Shown piece by piece: positions 42,980-52,298 of a DNA stretch of 64,000 bases (positions are counted from its first letter, which is position 1; each line of letters starts with the position of its first letter). The stretch is taken from positions 1 to 64,000 of the forward strand of contig CAZLMW010000005.1 of the NCBI GenBank assembly GCA_964560875.1. Direction: 5' to 3'. Made by a program: the position numbers and the translations under genes. The notes beneath the pieces are model-generated. The model did not search any database. It was not told where the DNA came from and saw only the letters and a list, made by a program, of their open reading frames with translations. This DNA is from CAZLMW01 sp964560875. Lineage in GTDB: Bacteria > Myxococcota_A > UBA9042.

Positions 42980-44295
42980 CGCCAGAAGAAGCCGAGAATG
43001 AGCGGCTGGATGTGCAACTGCAGCCGGAACGTGCGGGTCGCGGCGAACATGAATCCAACGTCCGCGCCGGCCCCGGTGTCGCCGGTCAGGTAGTTGTAGG
43101 CGTCGGGGTCATACCAAGCGACCAGCATCAGCTTCACGCGCGGGGTGAGGTCCATGTCCATGCCCGCCCAGATGCGCCACGGCAGCTGTTCGGTGACCTT
43201 GTTCTCTTGGACCACGAGTTGGTTGGTGCCGACCTGGCCGCCGGCCGTGAGCCCGAGACGACCGCCCGTTCGTTGCGCAAGCGACACGGTTTGCACGAGG
43301 TAGAGCTGTGTCTGCCAGCCAAACTCCGGCTTGTAGTTAAGCTTCGAGCAGTCGCTGGGGTCGGGCAGGTTGCAGCGTTTTGTCGACCCGAAAAATGACG
43401 TCAGCGTGTCGCTGTAGAACTCCATGTCGCTGTGTTCGGCGCCGGGCCGCAGGGTGGTTTTCGTCGTGGTGCCCGAGCGACTGTCGGTGCGGGTCCAGCC
43501 ATTGAGCGTCTTGTAGTTGAGGCGCAGACCGACCGTGGTGAGCACGTCGCGCTCGGCCGTCCGGTTGGCGAAGATGTTGAACTTCAGCTCGATATTGGGG
43601 TTGGCAGAACCCGCTGTATTGAGTCCGAGCAGCTGCACGACGTTGATCGACGCCAGCATCCAATCGGTGAATCCATACGCGAACGAGAGGCCGCTGATGT
43701 ACCGGTCCCCCGCGTTGAACGTGTACGCCGTCGGATCGAAGAAGAGGTCGACGGGCGGCTCGATGGCGTGGCTGAACTTGCCGCTGGCCTGGTCGCCGCC
43801 AATCGGGCGTCCGGTCGGGTCGAGCGTGGTTGTGTCGAACGCCCGCACCTGCGACTTGAGCACGTCGAGCCGCCCCATCGCGCTCCTGATGAAGAAATGG
43901 GTCTTGGTCTGGTGCAGCAGGAGCCCGGTCACCGTGTTGCCGTCGGTCGTCTTGAGGCGGATACGGGTCTGCAGCAGGCGATTCTTGGCGATGCGCACCC
44001 GACCCATCGAAGTCTGCACCTGGTAGGACGCGGTCGACTCGCCGGTGATCTTCCCCGTGACGCTGGTGCCGTCGACCATCCGGAAGGTGCGCGTGATGCC
44101 GTCTTTGACCGGCCGCATCGGGCCGTCGACGGTCTTGCCGTATGCCGACGCCGACGCCGGCGGCGAGTCGACCCGCGTGGGCATGGGCGGTCGTCGGGTC
44201 GGATCCTGGCCGTGGCCGATGGACGGCGCGAGAAAGAGCGTGATCGTGATCAGCGCCGTCGTCAGCGCTGGCTCCCGCGTGGTTGGGTCCGTCAT
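42973..44295 (-). CDS. Outer-membrane beta-barrel protein
   Basis: 440 residues with GAGGAGG before ATG 44295. A signal peptide (TALITITLFLAPSIGHGQ) is followed by a small domain (about 60-150: GITRTFRMVDGTSVTGKITG and TTDGNTVTGLLLHQ) and then a long series of alternating amphipathic strands (SGLSFAYGFTDWMLASINVV, VLTTVGLRLNYKT, RVKLMLVAWYDPD) ending in LGFFWRF. The terminal Phe is the usual recognition signal for the Bam complex. Substrate unknown. Last gene of a three-gene minus-strand operon; the gap to the gene before is 18 bp. Confidence 0.75.
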   Translation of the reverse strand: MTDPTTREPALTTALITITLFLAPSIGHGQDPTRRPPMPTRVDSPPASASAYGKTVDGPMRPVKDGITRTFRMVDGTSVTGKITGESTASYQVQTSMGRVRIAKNRLLQTRIRLKTTDGNTVTGLLLHQTKTHFFIRSAMGRLDVLKSQVRAFDTTTLDPTGRPIGGDQASGKFSHAIEPPVDLFFDPTAYTFNAGDRYISGLSFAYGFTDWMLASINVVQLLGLNTAGSANPNIELKFNIFANRTAERDVLTTVGLRLNYKTLNGWTRTDSRSGTTTKTTLRPGAEHSDMEFYSDTLTSFFGSTKRCNLPDPSDCSKLNYKPEFGWQTQLYLVQTVSLAQRTGGRLGLTAGGQVGTNQLVVQENKVTEQLPWRIWAGMDMDLTPRVKLMLVAWYDPDAYNYLTGDTGAGADVGFMFAATRTFRLQLHIQPLILGFFWRF

Positions 44296-44313
44296 GGCGT
44301 CCTCCTCGGTGCG

Positions 44314-45471
44314 CTACAGCACGACGTAGGCGTCTTCGAGCAGCACATAGAGCCGCTCGAACGACCACGTGCGGCCGCCGCGGGTGATCGTCCCGCTCGC
44401 CTCGCCGTAGTACTGGTTGAAATCCCGCTCGAAGAGCCACAGCTCTGCGGACTTGTTGCGGCGATGGAACATCCGGTCGCGGCCCTTGGGCGGCTTCACC
44501 GTCATGTCGAGCCCGTCGTCGCCCGGTTTGCTGCCCGTATGGACCCGCCACGGCGACGTGGTCCGCGTGGACGCGTCGTTCAGCCTGTAGTCGAAGTGCA
44601 GCTGCGGGACCTTGAAGATCTGGCCGTCGACCCACAGCGCGAACGCCTTGGCGTCGACGAACGGCTTGGTGCGCTCCTTGTCGACGGAGCCCTGCAGCGC
44701 GATTGTCGCCGTCGCACCGTTCGCGAGGTCGGTCGCCACGCCCGCCATCGCGACGTAGTTCCAGTTCATGGTGGTGCGCTTGTGGCCGATGGTCCGGTCG
44801 TAGAGGCCGAGCGAACCGGGGGCCAGGGTGTGCTTGGTGCCGTCGAGGGTCAGCGCGCCTTCGTCCAGGCGAATATTTCCCCAGAAGATGAGATCGCCGT
44901 AGCCCGCTTGGTACGCCGTGGTCTGGATCAGCGGACGGTCGAAGATCTCGGTGGCGCGGCCGACGATGTCGATGCCGTCGGTCTTCAGTTCGAAAGTGAG
45001 CACGCCGTCTTTGAGCGCGATGGATGAGCCGGTGTCCGAGTCGGTGAAGGAAGTCGCGGCGTCGTCGCCGGAGATCTGGTCGCCAAACGTGTAGACGATG
45101 TCTTCTTCGTAGAACTCGCCGGTCGTCTTGTCCGAAACAGCGATGGCGAGGTTGCCAGCGATGTCGGTGACGACCAGCTGCGCGACGACGTAGTACTTCG
45201 GGTCATCGATGTTGAAGTGCAGCCAGGTCTTGAACGTGTAGGCCTCACCGGTGGCGTCACCCGCGTTGAACTTACCGTCGAATTTCGACCACCAGCCCGG
45301 CACATAGTTGCCGTTACCGTCGACCATGCGCGGCGGTCCATCGCGCATCTCCAGGTACTTGCCAGCGCTCGCGTCGACGCGGTCGGGGATGTCGATGCAG
45401 GCGCTCGTTGAACAGAGGGCCAAGACCGAGACGACGATGGCGATGGGACGCAGGCGTGTTTCAAAGCGCAT
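44314..45471 (-). CDS. DUF2804-like lipoprotein
   Basis: 385 residues from ATG 45471, with lipobox CSTSAC. The body is beta-rich and contains features resembling DUF2804 proteins: WWSKFDGKFNAG, HFNIDDPKYYVVAQLVVTDI, GDLIFWGNIRLDEG and IGHKRTTMNWNYVAMAG, the last being the conserved His/Asn/Trp segment. Some lipocalin-like carotenoid or lipid-modifying proteins look similar. It probably acts in the periplasm on a hydrophobic ligand, which is inference. The start codon lies within the last codons of the barrel gene upstream (11-bp overlap). Confidence 0.6.
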   Translation of the reverse strand: MRFETRLRPIAIVVSVLALCSTSACIDIPDRVDASAGKYLEMRDGPPRMVDGNGNYVPGWWSKFDGKFNAGDATGEAYTFKTWLHFNIDDPKYYVVAQLVVTDIAGNLAIAVSDKTTGEFYEEDIVYTFGDQISGDDAATSFTDSDTGSSIALKDGVLTFELKTDGIDIVGRATEIFDRPLIQTTAYQAGYGDLIFWGNIRLDEGALTLDGTKHTLAPGSLGLYDRTIGHKRTTMNWNYVAMAGVATDLANGATATIALQGSVDKERTKPFVDAKAFALWVDGQIFKVPQLHFDYRLNDASTRTTSPWRVHTGSKPGDDGLDMTVKPPKGRDRMFHRRNKSAELWLFERDFNQYYGEASGTITRGGRTWSFERLYVLLEDAYVVL

Positions 45472-45973
45472 AGCCGATTCCGATGCGGGGGTTGATGCCG
45501 ATGGCGAAGAGGCTGCCCATGCCATCGACCGCCACCTCGGCGACCAATCGGCCGAACCTCTTGCGCACGCCGAGGCCTACGAAACCGATGGGCAGGACCG
45601 GCGCGACGTCGGCCGCGTACACGCCCAGCGCGATGCCGCCGAACGGCTCCACGGGCAGGTCACCGATGGCATATGACCAGCCGACGCGACCACCGACGAG
45701 GGCCGCCGATGTGTCCGTGGGCATGAAGTGCAGCCACTCCACCTGCGCGACGAACGCGTGGTCGCCGCCGCTCCTGCGCCACTGCAGCGCCAGGTCTGCG
45801 GCCGGGACGGACAGGCCGTTGTAGACATGGCGCATCTGCGCGGCGCCGGCCTGCAAGCTGACGACGTTTTCGGCCTCACTGGCGAACGCTGCGCCCGAAA
45901 CGAGCGTCGCCAGGAGCAGGGAGAGTCCAGCCGCACGAAGCGATGCACAGCCTTGTCGGTGAAGTTGACGCAT
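45461..45973 (-). CDS. Small outer-membrane beta-barrel-like protein
   Basis: 170 residues from ATG 45973; upstream in-frame sequence is not leader-like. The signal peptide ends AAFAS. Short amphipathic strands alternate with Gly turns (FVAQVEWLHFMPTDTS, VGGRVGWSYAIGDLPVEPFG, RIGIGYAL). The terminal GIGYAL fits a barrel end with an aromatic residue near the C-terminus. The downstream gene starts inside GGCTATGCG of this gene's last codons, as in the 51375 pair. Function unknown. Confidence 0.65.
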   Translation of the reverse strand: MRQLHRQGCASLRAAGLSLLLATLVSGAAFASEAENVVSLQAGAAQMRHVYNGLSVPAADLALQWRRSGGDHAFVAQVEWLHFMPTDTSAALVGGRVGWSYAIGDLPVEPFGGIALGVYAADVAPVLPIGFVGLGVRKRFGRLVAEVAVDGMGSLFAIGINPRIGIGYAL

Positions 45974-46181
45974 AACGGTCCACTGCAAGTTCGTTGGTGC
46001 AGCGGAGGAATGCGAAGCTCGTACCAGCACCGTCTAGCGACCGAGAAAACCCCTTGTTTCCATGTCTTTATGGGGTACTGGTGGCGCACGGCCTGACGAG
46101 CGAAGGAGCGCTCATCGGCCATGCAAACACCCACAAATGGGGCACTGTCCCGCTAGTGTGACGCTCGCCGGCGCGACGGAC

Positions 46182-47567
46182 TCAGCTGCGGTAGCGGACC
46201 AGATCGGCGGTGTCGATCCCCGCCGCGGCGAGCCACCGATAGACCTGCTTGCGGTCACGACCGAGCGCGCGCCCGACGGCGTTGACGTTGCCGTTTTTCT
46301 GGCGGAGCAGCGACTCGAGTGTCGCTCGGTCTGGCGTCCTGGTCCGCGGCGCTGTCGGGGGCGGAGGAGGTTCGGGCGCCGATTGCGGTGTCGATTCGGC
46401 TTCGAGGGCGGGTACCCGGATCCAGTCGGGCAAGCTCGCGACCGGGCTACGGCCGCGACCGATTCCGCCGTGCAACGTGCGCAGAGCGACGTGGAGCCCG
46501 CGCAGGTTGTCATGCCAGGGATCGCAGAGCAGGGCCTCGATCGCGTCGCCATCGAGGACGTCCTGCCAACGACCGTGGCTGGACGTGAACACGACAGCGG
46601 CGAGCGCCATCAGGTCGGCGCGGCGGCGACCGAGCGGCGCGAGGACGACCCTGTGGTGCCGCAACCGCGCGAGCAGGTCGGCTCGGAAGCGTCCCCCGGC
46701 GACCATGTCATCGAGGTCGGCGTTCGTCGACGCGATGACTTTCACATCGACACGCGAGTCCGTCGTGCCTCCGACCGGACGGATGACGCCGTCTTCGATG
46801 ACACGCAGCAGCTTGGCCTGCAACTCCAGCGATAGCTCGCCGATTTCGTCGAGCACGAGGGTGCCGCCGTCCGCTTCGCGGAAACGTCCCGTGCGGCTGC
46901 GATCGGCGCCCGAAAACGCCCCGCGGACGTGGCCGAAGATTTCCGATTCAAAGAGGTTGGCGGGCACGGCTGCCACGTTCAGTCGAACGAGAGCACCGCC
47001 GGCACCGCTCAGCCTGTGAATGGCGCCCGCCACGAATTCCTTGCCCGTGCCCGATGCACCGTAGATGAGTGTAGGACGTCGATCCGCAGCGGCTTCGTGC
47101 GCAGCTGCGCGGCTGCGCCGAGCGGCGACGGACAGGCCGGGGATCTCACGGACGTCGAGGCAGTCGTCGCCATCGCCGGGCCCGCGGCGTTCGACCGCGA
47201 ACAACGTGTCACCCAGGCGCAAGATGTCGCCGTGATCAAGCGTTGATTCAACGACCCGCTGGCCGTTATGCCAGACGCCATTTTGGCTCTCGAGATCGCG
47301 CACTCGGACTGCGTCGGCGCCAGGCTGCACCGTCACAAGAGCGTGTTCGCGCGAGATCAATCGGTCGCGAATGCGGATGTGGCCGCCAGCTTCGCGCGGG
47401 CGTCGCCCGATCACGTGCGATCCCGTGTCGATTGGAACCGTCCTTGCATTGTGAAGCACCGAACCCTCTTCATCGGGTCCATGCACCACATGGAGCAGCC
47501 AACGCACGTCAGTATTGTCGGTAGCTCGCGACGGCGGGCGTCGCGGGGTTGTCGTCGATGCGGTCAT
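46182..47567 (-). CDS. FHA-domain sigma-54-type AAA+ transcription activator
   Basis: 461 residues. The FHA domain (about 50-115) has RLISREHALV and DLESQNGVWHNG, the phosphothreonine-binding signature. The AAA+ domain has Walker A GASGTGKE (170-177), the sigma-54 contact loop as GAFSGA (216-221; usually GAFTGA), and Walker B LVLDEI (237-242). A Pro-rich linker leads to a Fis-like helix-turn-helix (SLLRQKNGNVNAVGRALGRD, then KQVYRWLAAAGID). It should activate sigma-54 promoters in response to Ser/Thr phosphorylation. The kinase gene lies divergently 83 bp away, a common myxobacterial pairing. The Thr-to-Ser change may alter sigma-54 contact. Confidence 0.9.
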   Translation of the reverse strand: MTASTTTPRRPPSRATDNTDVRWLLHVVHGPDEEGSVLHNARTVPIDTGSHVIGRRPREAGGHIRIRDRLISREHALVTVQPGADAVRVRDLESQNGVWHNGQRVVESTLDHGDILRLGDTLFAVERRGPGDGDDCLDVREIPGLSVAARRSRAAAHEAAADRRPTLIYGASGTGKEFVAGAIHRLSGAGGALVRLNVAAVPANLFESEIFGHVRGAFSGADRSRTGRFREADGGTLVLDEIGELSLELQAKLLRVIEDGVIRPVGGTTDSRVDVKVIASTNADLDDMVAGGRFRADLLARLRHHRVVLAPLGRRRADLMALAAVVFTSSHGRWQDVLDGDAIEALLCDPWHDNLRGLHVALRTLHGGIGRGRSPVASLPDWIRVPALEAESTPQSAPEPPPPPTAPRTRTPDRATLESLLRQKNGNVNAVGRALGRDRKQVYRWLAAAGIDTADLVRYRS

Positions 47568-47650
47568 CGAAGATCCCGATGTTGTTCATACGGACGAATG
47601 AGTAATGCAATGGTAGACGGTAGAGCCTCTCAGAACCAATCGACGCAGCA

Positions 47651-48946
47651 ATGACCGGCCTGTCCCCCGATCGAAGGTGCCCCGTGTGCGGCTTGCGGAC
47701 CGGTGCGGTTCGATGCCCGGACGACGGGACGGCAACCGTCAGCATCGCACCCAACGAATCGCGCGTGGTGCTGCCCCCCGGCCATGTCATTGACGGGCGC
47801 TATCGCATCGATGACGTCGTCGGAAAGGGCGGCTTTTGTACGGTCTACGCGGCTGAGCACACCGGCACCGGGCAGGCGGTGGCGATCAAAGTGTTGGATC
47901 GCCTGTCCGACAGTGACGACGGCAGCCGCCGCTTTCACCGGGAAGCGCGCGCCACCGCTTCGCTGCGCCACCCCAACACGGTCCGTGTTTTCGACGTCGG
48001 GGAGACGCACAATGGCGCGCTCTACCTCGCGATGGAGCTGCTCCGCGGCGGGACTCTGGAGGCGGAGATCGCGCGTCGACGTACCGCTGGAGCCGTGCTC
48101 GGTGAGGCCGAGGCCATCGAGGTCGGCTTGCAGGTGCTCGGCAGCCTCGAAGAGGCCCATGCCAGGGGCCTTGTTCATCGCGATCTGAAGCCGGGCAACA
48201 TCGCCGTGTGCACCCCCGAGGATGTCGGCGTCGGTTCGTCGGTCGAGGCGGCGCTGACCATCAAGGTCCTCGACTTCGGCATCGCACGCGAGCACGGCTC
48301 CAACCTCACGGACGACCACAAGACGCTCGGCACCCCGGCCTATATGAGCCCGGAGCAATGCCAGGGCCTGCCTGTCGACGGTCGCAGCGATCTCTACGCA
48401 CTTGGGGCCGTCCTGTGGGAGTGCGTTTGCGGCGAGCGGCTCTTCGCGGATGGCAACTCAATGTCGGTTATGTTCCAGCACGCCTATCACGAGCATCCAC
48501 CGCTGCAGCGCGCGGCCCGGACACCGCTGAGCGCGGCTTTCATCGCGACCGTCGAGCGCGCGCTCAAGAAACACCCACGTGAACGATTCGCCAGCGCGGC
48601 CGAGATGCGCCGATCCTTGCAGCAGGTTGCCGCCGTTCAATCCGTCGCGACATCCGGACCCTTGGACGCCATTGCCGCACCGACGAGCCGGGGGCCATCG
48701 AGCACGCGGTTGCGGCCTTCTTCGTCCACGATGCCGCGGCACGAAGGCCTGCGCGCGTCCTCCGCTGCCATCCCTGCGGTGCTGTCCGAAGAAGACGACA
48801 GCGACCAGGCCGCCGTCCGCATGATCCTGTTCGTAGGCGTGCTCCTCAGCATTCTTGGCGTGGTCGCATTCCTGCTCGGGGAGATCACCGACGATGAGGT
48901 CGCGCCCGCCCCGGCGGCGCTTGTTGCACCGGATGCGAACCCGTGA
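47651..48946 (+). CDS. PknB-type Ser/Thr protein kinase, membrane-anchored
   Basis: 431 residues. The N-terminus has a zinc-ribbon-like CPVCG with a later Cys. The kinase domain has GKGGFCTVYAAE, the Lys in VAIKVLD (about 80), HRDLKPGN (about 175-182), VLDFGIA (about 207-213) and TPAYMSPEQ, all intact, so it is predicted active. A Ser/Thr/Pro-rich linker and one membrane helix near the C-terminus (MILFVGVLLSILGVVAFLLG) follow, with a short acidic outside tail. It is divergent from the FHA activator, its likely target. Confidence 0.9.
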   Translation: MTGLSPDRRCPVCGLRTGAVRCPDDGTATVSIAPNESRVVLPPGHVIDGRYRIDDVVGKGGFCTVYAAEHTGTGQAVAIKVLDRLSDSDDGSRRFHREARATASLRHPNTVRVFDVGETHNGALYLAMELLRGGTLEAEIARRRTAGAVLGEAEAIEVGLQVLGSLEEAHARGLVHRDLKPGNIAVCTPEDVGVGSSVEAALTIKVLDFGIAREHGSNLTDDHKTLGTPAYMSPEQCQGLPVDGRSDLYALGAVLWECVCGERLFADGNSMSVMFQHAYHEHPPLQRAARTPLSAAFIATVERALKKHPRERFASAAEMRRSLQQVAAVQSVATSGPLDAIAAPTSRGPSSTRLRPSSSTMPRHEGLRASSAAIPAVLSEEDDSDQAAVRMILFVGVLLSILGVVAFLLGEITDDEVAPAPAALVAPDANP

Positions 48947-49002
48947 CGGGCGGGCTTCACCAGCCGGTCACCGCCATCGGTAGGGGCCTGGCGAGCGGAC
49001 AA

Positions 49003-50313
49003 TCAATCGCGCCGCACGGGCGGTCGCGGTGCGGTTTGCAGATCATCGTCGGGATCGGTCGCGTGCTCGGTCGATTCCGGTTCGTGCGCAGAGGCCGTGT
49101 TGACGCCGATATGCGGCGCCCGTTCCGCTGCCGTTTCCGCCGCTTGCGGGAGCCGATGCCAGACGTCGAAAACGAAACAGCGGTGGCCAATGACGGCGGT
49201 CACCACGGAGCCGGTCACCCAACCGACCTGCAGGCGAACCGCAGGCAATCCGTCGGCCCGCAGAGCCTCGTGCAAGGTCGGGAGGTTCTCGGCGAGCGTC
49301 TGCATCGCGTCGTCCCCGGCGGTCGCGGCGCTGTCGAGCTCGTGCAGGTCGGCGACAAAGACCCGACCGGCCTCGAGCGTCTCGTACGGAGCGAAACCGA
49401 CCGGAGTCATGACTTCCGTCGTCCAGGCCAACCACTCGTCCAACGAGCGCCATGTCGCCAGCGGGTTGTCGGCGGCCCGCACCCCGCGCAACCCGACGGG
49501 GCGGACCGAGAGCACACAGGCGTAGTCGAACGCATCCAGATCGGCAGGGACGCCGGCGCGCGCGGCGATCGCCTGCAGCTGCGGCGGCAACAACACCGCC
49601 TCGAATCCGGCTGCGCGGGCCGTTCCCGTATCGAGCAGGTCATGAACGCGCACAAGGTGACGCGCTCGTCGCCAGCTTCGGCGCCGCACGATGTTGAGGA
49701 CCCAGGCCAGGAACGTCGACACCACAACCGCCATGGCGATGTCCGTGAAGCTGTAACGATGCGCGACACCCCCGACGTTGGCGCCCGATGCAAACAGGGC
49801 GCCGCCGAACGCGATGACCGACGCCCACGTCGACCTCCATGTGTAGCGCAGCGGCAGCGGGATCGTCGGCGCGAGCATCATCAGCAGCACGTACCCGCCC
49901 ACATACTCGGCTCGCGCGCCGGTCAGCCCCGCGATCAGCCCCGATCCGACCTGCAGGTAGCCGAGCAGGGCGCCGGCCAGCAGCGTCGCTCGGGGAGGTC
50001 GCGGCGCGACGTAGCGGAGGGCCAGGACGAACGCCGCCGTTGCGGTCAACCCGACACGGATGTACGGCAGGGCGGTGGTTTCTGGAGCGAGGCCCCGGTC
50101 GAGCCACACGTACGGCAGCCACGCGGTCAGCGTCAGCAGCGCACCGGGCAATAAGACGCGGTTGGCCTGCGACTCGAGCTCGCGCTCGAACGTGTGCTCT
50201 CCCGGTCCGGTGTCGGGAAAGAGCCATCCGTCGGCGCGCGCCGCCAGTCGTGACGATGAGCCGTTGGCGCCGGGTTCATCCGACGCAACCGTCGTTGTCT
50301 GCGCGCTGTCCAT
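49003..50313 (-). CDS. Membrane protein with a degenerate adenylate/guanylate cyclase domain
   Basis: 436 residues. About six membrane helices lie in residues 50-215 (e.g. LPGALLTLTAWLPYVWLDRG, GYVLLMMLAPTIPLPLRYTW). The C-terminal half follows class III cyclase order: RLQVGWVTGSVVTAVIGHRCFVFDVWHRLPQAAETA matches the RIGIHTG...GVIG...YDVWGDTVN region. But the first metal-binding Asp position (usually LFADIVGFT) reads CVLSVRPVGL, the substrate Lys/second Asp segment reads TLEAGRVFVADL, and DVWGDxVN is DVWHRLPQ. A catalytically dead relative, perhaps a sensor or regulatory subunit, is most likely. Confidence 0.7.
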   Translation of the reverse strand: MDSAQTTTVASDEPGANGSSSRLAARADGWLFPDTGPGEHTFERELESQANRVLLPGALLTLTAWLPYVWLDRGLAPETTALPYIRVGLTATAAFVLALRYVAPRPPRATLLAGALLGYLQVGSGLIAGLTGARAEYVGGYVLLMMLAPTIPLPLRYTWRSTWASVIAFGGALFASGANVGGVAHRYSFTDIAMAVVVSTFLAWVLNIVRRRSWRRARHLVRVHDLLDTGTARAAGFEAVLLPPQLQAIAARAGVPADLDAFDYACVLSVRPVGLRGVRAADNPLATWRSLDEWLAWTTEVMTPVGFAPYETLEAGRVFVADLHELDSAATAGDDAMQTLAENLPTLHEALRADGLPAVRLQVGWVTGSVVTAVIGHRCFVFDVWHRLPQAAETAAERAPHIGVNTASAHEPESTEHATDPDDDLQTAPRPPVRRD

Positions 50314-50389
50314 CGCCTTCCAGGGTGGCCGTACTATACCTCAGCACATCGCGTCATAACCAAGCGGTCGCGGTCGCGTATTGAGCCCC

Positions 50390-51385
50390 TCACGGCCCGA
50401 TACAATCGCCCGCATTGGCGTCGAGAAACGATCGCATTTTGGCCACATAGGTGGCGTAGCCGATCTCTGGAACACCCATCGCCGCGATGCCGTGACGCGC
50501 CCCTTCGGGCGCCCAGAACACGCCGGTGCCGGGCGCCGCGTCGATCAGCTTGGCGCCATCAGCCTCGGGGAACTTCTCGTCGTCGGTACCGTACATTCCG
50601 AACACAGGGCCGGCGTACCCCGCGATCTTGCGGATGTTGTCCAGGTGGCCGCTAGACAGGAACGACTCGGGCAAAGAGAGCGCTGCGTTGCTGCCCACGA
50701 TGGCTTCGATCGAGGTAAACGCCCCCTCGAGCAGCAGGGCACACGGCTTGCCATGCGCCGCCATCTCCACCGCTGGCACGCCGCCCAGTGAAAAGCCATA
50801 GCTCACGATCCGCTTGCCGTCGGGCGCGAGCGCCTTGACCCGGTCAAAGACCACGCGCGCGTCGCCCACGAGTTCGGCGGGCGTACCCACATCCGCCGGC
50901 AGGCTCTTGCCGTACCCGCGGTAGTCCCAAACGAAGAGGTTGAACCCCGCCTCGTACAGCATCCGAACCCGCGGCAGGTAGTGCTCGATCCCCGCGAAGT
51001 TGCCGTGGTTGTAGATGATCGTTGTCTTCGCGAGCGTCTTGTCGTCGCCGTGGCTGGTCAGGAAGTAGCCGTCGAGTTCGACCCCATCATCGCCGGGTTT
51101 GATGACGACGCGCTTGACGAGTTCCTGGGGCACGGGCCGGATGGTGTGACCGCCGGCCAGCGTCTTTTCGCGCCATGGATACGTGCGCTGCCATGCGTAG
51201 GAATCCGCGCACGGCACGCACACCTTGTCCCAGATCTCGGCCTCGTTCTCGCAGGTCGTTGGCCCAACGGTGGTGCAGTGCACCGGGTCCCAAACGAAGC
51301 CATCGAGATCGGCGCAGCCCGTTGTCGCGACCACGGCTGAAGCCGCGAGGACGAGCAGTCGGACATCCATCGGTTCACATCGCAT
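50390..51385 (-). CDS. Alpha/beta-hydrolase lipoprotein
   Basis: 331 residues from ATG 51385, overlapping the upstream barrel gene; ATG 51370 is an alternative and directly gives the leader MDVRLLVLAASAVVATTGC. The hydrolase core shows IIYNHGNFAG (oxyanion region), VWDYRGYGKS, the nucleophile elbow YGFSLGG (Ser), MYGTDDEKFPEADGAKLI (Asp) and EGARHGIAAM (His), as in BAAT/prolyl-oligopeptidase-like or DUF-type esterases. It probably works at the outer or inner membrane on an ester or peptide of unknown identity. Confidence 0.8.
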   Translation of the reverse strand: MRCEPMDVRLLVLAASAVVATTGCADLDGFVWDPVHCTTVGPTTCENEAEIWDKVCVPCADSYAWQRTYPWREKTLAGGHTIRPVPQELVKRVVIKPGDDGVELDGYFLTSHGDDKTLAKTTIIYNHGNFAGIEHYLPRVRMLYEAGFNLFVWDYRGYGKSLPADVGTPAELVGDARVVFDRVKALAPDGKRIVSYGFSLGGVPAVEMAAHGKPCALLLEGAFTSIEAIVGSNAALSLPESFLSSGHLDNIRKIAGYAGPVFGMYGTDDEKFPEADGAKLIDAAPGTGVFWAPEGARHGIAAMGVPEIGYATYVAKMRSFLDANAGDCIGP

Positions 51386-52061
51386 AGCCCACCCCTACCG
51401 TAAAGCCGAGCGCGCCATTGCCCGTCAGCCAGTCCACCGCATCAGCTTGTTTGGGCAGGTTGACCCCCCACCACCTCGCTTCGAGCTGGAGCTGCCAGCC
51501 ACCTCGCTCTCCCGGGTCCATGCGAGCCCCCACCGCGGGCGTCAGCAGCACCTTCGGCAGACCGAAATCCGTCGTCTGGGACAGCGAGGCGTAGACCAGG
51601 TGGTCGCCGATATCCCAGGCGGCCGTGACCCCCGCTTCATTGGCTGTCCACAACGCGGTGTCGGACACGCGCTTGCCCTCAGCCGTCAGCGGATTCGCCG
51701 CGATGTATTGGCGGGCAGAAAGCGCGAGCGACGGCCTCAGTCCGGCGGCCCCGAGCATCAGCCACGAGGCGCCGATGTGACCTTGCACGATGCCGAAGGC
51801 GAGCGGGGTGACGTTCAAGCCGATCGTCGCGTCAGCTGCCTTCCCCGCGATGCGACCCACGCTGGCGCGTCCCTCCACCACCGCCATCGGCAGCGGGAGC
51901 GGCGAACCTCCGAGGAGCACGGGCGGTCCGAATAGGGAGAGCGCGACCTGCTTGCGGCCTGGCTCCAACGGCCGGGCGCTGTTCCAGGTTGCGCATCCCG
52001 TGGCGATGGCCATGGTGCCGCTCAGTGCGACGATCGTCGGCCAAGCCTGGTATCGGTCCAT
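51375..52061 (-). CDS. Lipoprotein with barrel-like C-terminus
   Basis: 228 residues from ATG 52061, with GGAAGGGG upstream; longer upstream reading is not leader-like. The lipobox is IATGC. The mature protein has alternating Gly-containing strands (KQVALSLFGPPVLLG, RPSLALSARQYIAANP, WQLQLEARWWGVN) and ends GFTVGVGYAM, as an outer-membrane barrel would. The hydrolase gene begins inside its last codons, with the same GGCTATGCG junction seen at 45461-45471. Function unknown. Confidence 0.65.
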   Translation of the reverse strand: MDRYQAWPTIVALSGTMAIATGCATWNSARPLEPGRKQVALSLFGPPVLLGGSPLPLPMAVVEGRASVGRIAGKAADATIGLNVTPLAFGIVQGHIGASWLMLGAAGLRPSLALSARQYIAANPLTAEGKRVSDTALWTANEAGVTAAWDIGDHLVYASLSQTTDFGLPKVLLTPAVGARMDPGERGGWQLQLEARWWGVNLPKQADAVDWLTGNGALGFTVGVGYAM

Positions 52062-52298
52062 CGCGTCCCCTTCCACCGCACCATCCGTGGCGTGCGCTGA
52101 GGGATCGACAGTGTAGGACCCGTTCCAGTCCTTCGTGCGGGCGCAAACACGCTGAAAGAACAACAGATTTGTAGGCCAAGAACGGACCGGGCCCGCCGCG
52201 ATGGACGGGCCCGACCGACGGGTTTCGAGGGGCAGGTATGTGGCACCTGTCCCGCAATCGTGACAGCTACGTTGTACGCGCGCTACGGGCGATAAGGC

